DNA from: Serpula lacrymans var. lacrymans S7.9 | Taxonomy: Eukaryota; Basidiomycota; Agaricomycetes; Boletales; Serpulaceae | DNA: 64,000 nucleotides | Direction: 5' to 3' | Assembly: GCF_000218685.1 (NCBI RefSeq) | Contig: NW_006763305.1 | Coordinates: 1,762-65,761 of the forward strand | In this document: positions 61,706 through 64,000 of the stretch, one piece after another | How positions within the stretch are numbered: position 1 is the first letter of the stretch | Layout: each line of letters opens with the position of its first letter | Translations under genes and position numbers: made by a program | The notes under the pieces: generated by a model | Told to the model about the DNA's origin: nothing | What the model saw: only the letters and a program-made list of their open reading frames with translations | Databases searched by the model: none

Positions 61706-62410
61706 TTATGGAAGAACAGCTGCAGCCCCCGTCTTAGGTGGATCAGGCGGGGACAGCGAGAGTTCGCTATTCGTTTCATCCGATTGCTGCCTGCCAATCT
61801 CTGTAACAGACTTAGGTCGGGATGTACGAGTGCGAACTTTGGAAATCGGCTGTCTTGGTTTCTGCGCAGGTGTGAATAGTGGAAGCCCTGCAGCTAATGC
61901 CTCGGCCTTGAATTCCTTCCACGGATTTCCGCCTCCATGGTCCATGAGCTCTTGTACTATTGATGTCGACCATTTTTTGTCCATATCAATAATACGTTGA
62001 ATACCGGTCTCTACATCATGTTGTTGTTGCCGTGAGTTTTTATACAGCTATTTTTTGAAAAAGGAAAACGGTGTTTTTAACATACCAAACTCGAGTATCA
62101 TCTCTGGTTTCCATGTTTCACCTGGGTTTTTTGGCAATTTCCTCACTTCAATGCTGAGATCCGGATTAGCGAAGCGTATCCTTGGGAGTTCTTCTTTCAC
62201 AAAATGTCTGGGAAATCGCGCAGTTAGTTCTCTAGAGCGATGAGCTAGTTGCATGAACATATACCGAGAACCAAAATGATCATTCTTAGCCGCAAGTGTC
62301 AAACTCAACCTTCGCAAGCCAACAAGAGATAAAGTAGGTGATTTCTTTAATTCAACAAGCACTTGGGAGAGGCGAGAGGGTCCGGGGATCGTCTTTGGTT
62401 TTCGAGGCAT
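61706..62410 (-). CDS. Mitochondrial ribosomal protein with L51/S25/CI-B8 domain
   Basis: Three exons (62410-62265, 62207-62086, 62010-61706) give 190 codons. Starts MPRKPKTIPGPSRLSQVLVE. The thioredoxin-like domain is seen in LRRLSLTLAAKNDHFGSRHF, VKEELPRIRFANPDLSIEVR and PGETWKPEMILEF. After the domain comes TGIQRIIDMDKKWSTSIVQE and a Ser/Pro-rich tail. The domain occurs in mitoribosomal mL43, mS25, mL61 (Mrp49) and complex I B8. The RHFVKEELPRIR context best fits the Mrp49/mL61 type, but I am not sure which. The second intron acceptor (GATGTAG at 62011) was set by frame. The gene is divergent from SWC2. Confidence 0.8.
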
Positions 62411-62548
62411 TTGTACGGTAGTGTCCGACCACCTGGCTGGAAATTTCAAGCGCGTGAGTGTTGTTTTGACATGTTGAATCCTAAAGCTAACGACCTCGAC
62501 CATACTACTCCATCGCACCATCCAACCGAAGGCACATAAATTATTACG
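62411..62548. promoter_or_regulatory. Bidirectional promoter region, mitoribosomal gene and SWC2
   Basis: Only 138 bp lie between the divergent start codons. No coding feature. The two genes must share a very compact promoter. Confidence 0.5.
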
Positions 62549-64000
62549 ATGGCAGAGCCAGATGAACCTTTAGTCACAAGAAGGTCTAAGCGGAGCACAG
62601 CAGGCAACCGGTGGGTAAAACGTGTATCTGATGTAGGAGACACATAACGATATATCCCTCCAAGGATGGAGGCTGCTCTGGCTGAGTTAGCTTTGGAAGA
62701 TCCTAAGGACACAGAAGATGACGTGGATTTTGTGGTGGGAAAAGGTTCGTTGGCATTCTTTTAATCTCACACATCTCAACAGCATGTTATTCGCTGATAG
62801 ACGAGGAGGATATATTCGAATCTGACTTCGCGAGTACCGATGAAGAAGCCATCCAAGAAGGCTTGGATCCAGGTGAAGCCACTGTTCAAGACGAGGAAAG
62901 GAAAGAGCGCAAGGTACTCAAATACGCCCTTGCAAGTGAGGCCAGTCTGATATTCTGAGTAGGCCGCTCGAGCGCGGGTAGACAAGGCAACGGCAGCGGC
63001 TCATGCTAGACAACGAGTGACTTTTAACCCTCAAGCACATTCATCGTCTTCAAACGATGCCTCTCGCCCAAAATTGAGACCAAAAAGAAGAGTCTCTTTA
63101 GGAGTTGCTATCAATGTTGAAACCGGCGAAGTCATCGAAGGCTCAAAGAGACAAAGTCAAAGAAGGCATACTATCATGAGTACCTCTGCTACTGTGAGTC
63201 GCATCAAAGATGCGGAAGAGAAAAAGGTCGGCAGTCACAGCTACACTACATAATGCACTAACTGTACATCTGATTAGGCGTCCGTTCCGAAAAGGTTGAA
63301 GGTCAGGACACGGGCACCGACGCAAGACGAACTAATAGCTCTTGCGCTTGATACAGAGGAGGGAAATATCATAGAACATAGGGATTATCTAAAACTAGAA
63401 GAAGAGAAGCGCGCACGGGCACGTGTGATCCGTCCTCATATTGAGGGACCCATGTTGAGGTGGGTTAGTCGAGCAGAGGAAATCAAAATGATTCACTCTC
63501 CCTTGGTTACACAACCAAATGGAGGCTCCATTGTTACAAGTAACATCTCTGTCTACTCTAGTTTCCGCGCCTTTCCAACTGATGTCAGCGTGGCGGCGGC
63601 TAATCCTACCCAACCTTTATTCGCATCGGCGGATGTGGGGAACCCAAACACTCCTTCGGCCTGTGTACCCGCTTCTGAAGTATTGGTTAGCTCACCTCAA
63701 GTATCTCTTTCGGTCCCAGGCGGGCCCGGCTCCCTATCTACCCAAGCAGAGCGGAAAGAAAGGATCTGCAAAAACTACGTCATTCATGCCAGGTCACAAT
63801 CGGAGATCACTTCTAAACCTATATGGAGAGATACCATGTCAGCTATGTTTGGAGATCATGTCAAGTGGGAGGATCTCCGTGTGTATAGTGGAAAACAGAG
63901 GCCATTAAGTGCGCGCGTCCAATATATCTCTGACCTTGTGTTTGACGAGTTGACTTTTACAGCTCGACCTAGAACTACATGTTTGCTCAGCGGACTTCCC
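62549..64000 (+). CDS. SWC2: SWR1 complex subunit Swc2/Vps72 (YL1 family), cut by window end
   Basis: Exons 62549-62610, 62665-62744, 62801-62913, 62963-63226 and 63278 onward, in frame throughout. The N-terminal YL1 signature is TRRSKRSTAGNRMEAALAEL followed by EEDIFESDFASTDEEAIQEG, the acidic H2A.Z-H2B binding part. Basic stretches follow (RPKLRPKRRVSLGV), then RDYLKLEEEKRARARVIRPH and SAMFGDHVKWEDLRVYSGKQ. The last residues ARPRTTCLLSGLP probably enter the YL1 C-terminal domain (CxxTG). Swc2 brings H2A.Z to the SWR1 remodeller. The 3' end lies beyond 64000. Confidence 0.92.

Noticed and set aside
1..64000. CRISPR array, rRNA genes, prokaryotic operons or a defence system
   Set aside because: No regularly spaced identical short repeats, no rRNA-like sequence, and intron-rich fungal genes throughout. 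The tandem array at 13570-15010 has long, diverged units unlike CRISPR.

Overview
The window looks like a piece of an Agaricomycete (mushroom-forming basidiomycete) nuclear genome. The evidence is the dense short introns (about 45-80 bp), the mobile elements typical of that group (KDZ, Plavaka, Ty3/gypsy chromovirus, Tc1, copia) and fungal housekeeping genes with basidiomycete-like architecture. There is no sign of prokaryotic, organellar or rDNA sequence.

Layout. (1) Positions 1-20,000 are a transposon graveyard: solo LTRs of a 1.8-kb LTR family (called LTR-A here), a 320-bp LTR family, a decayed chromovirus on the minus strand holding three solo LTRs of a third family (LTR-C), a broken F-box-like gene with a Tc1 element in its upstream region, a degenerate higher-order tandem repeat, a KDZ transposase relic carrying further insertions, and a copia RNase H fragment. 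(2) Positions 20,367-25,676 are a gene island: an UNC93-like membrane protein, a Dbf2/Sid2-type NDR kinase and the kinetochore subunit Spc25. (3) Positions 25,700-51,500 are a second repeat island: nested short repeats, a second chromovirus copy split by a solo LTR-A, a Plavaka (Tnp2/CACTA-like) relic split by another solo LTR-A, a nearly complete 10.7-kb gypsy element with long open gag-protease and RT-RNaseH-integrase frames, and a DUF6532-like relic. (4) Positions 51,980-64,000 are a compact gene island: YOP1, OST5, RPA12, an unrecognised 275-aa protein, a leukotriene A4 hydrolase/aminopeptidase, an ArfGAP, a GET2-like protein, a mitochondrial ribosomal L51/S25/CI-B8-domain protein and the start of SWC2/VPS72. 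Several of these genes are divergent pairs sharing 140-580 bp of upstream DNA.

I resolved exon structures by hand. For the ten complete genes whose structures are given in full, the summed exon lengths are multiples of three (for example 15 exons giving 638 codons for the LTA4 hydrolase). The host genes are ordinary conserved functions (kinetochore, mitotic exit, ER shaping, N-glycosylation, Pol I, vesicle traffic, tail-anchored protein insertion, mitoribosome, H2A.Z deposition) and form no shared pathway.

The most unusual signals lie in the repeats. The U3 part of LTR-A holds a reading frame kept open in two full-length copies, with a predicted membrane segment. The same gypsy element has a small membrane-protein frame overlapping the end of gag and a possible intron before pol. 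LTR-A insertions share a CCGG/ACGG-like 4-bp target. A 229-bp repeat carries a whole tRNA-like fold.
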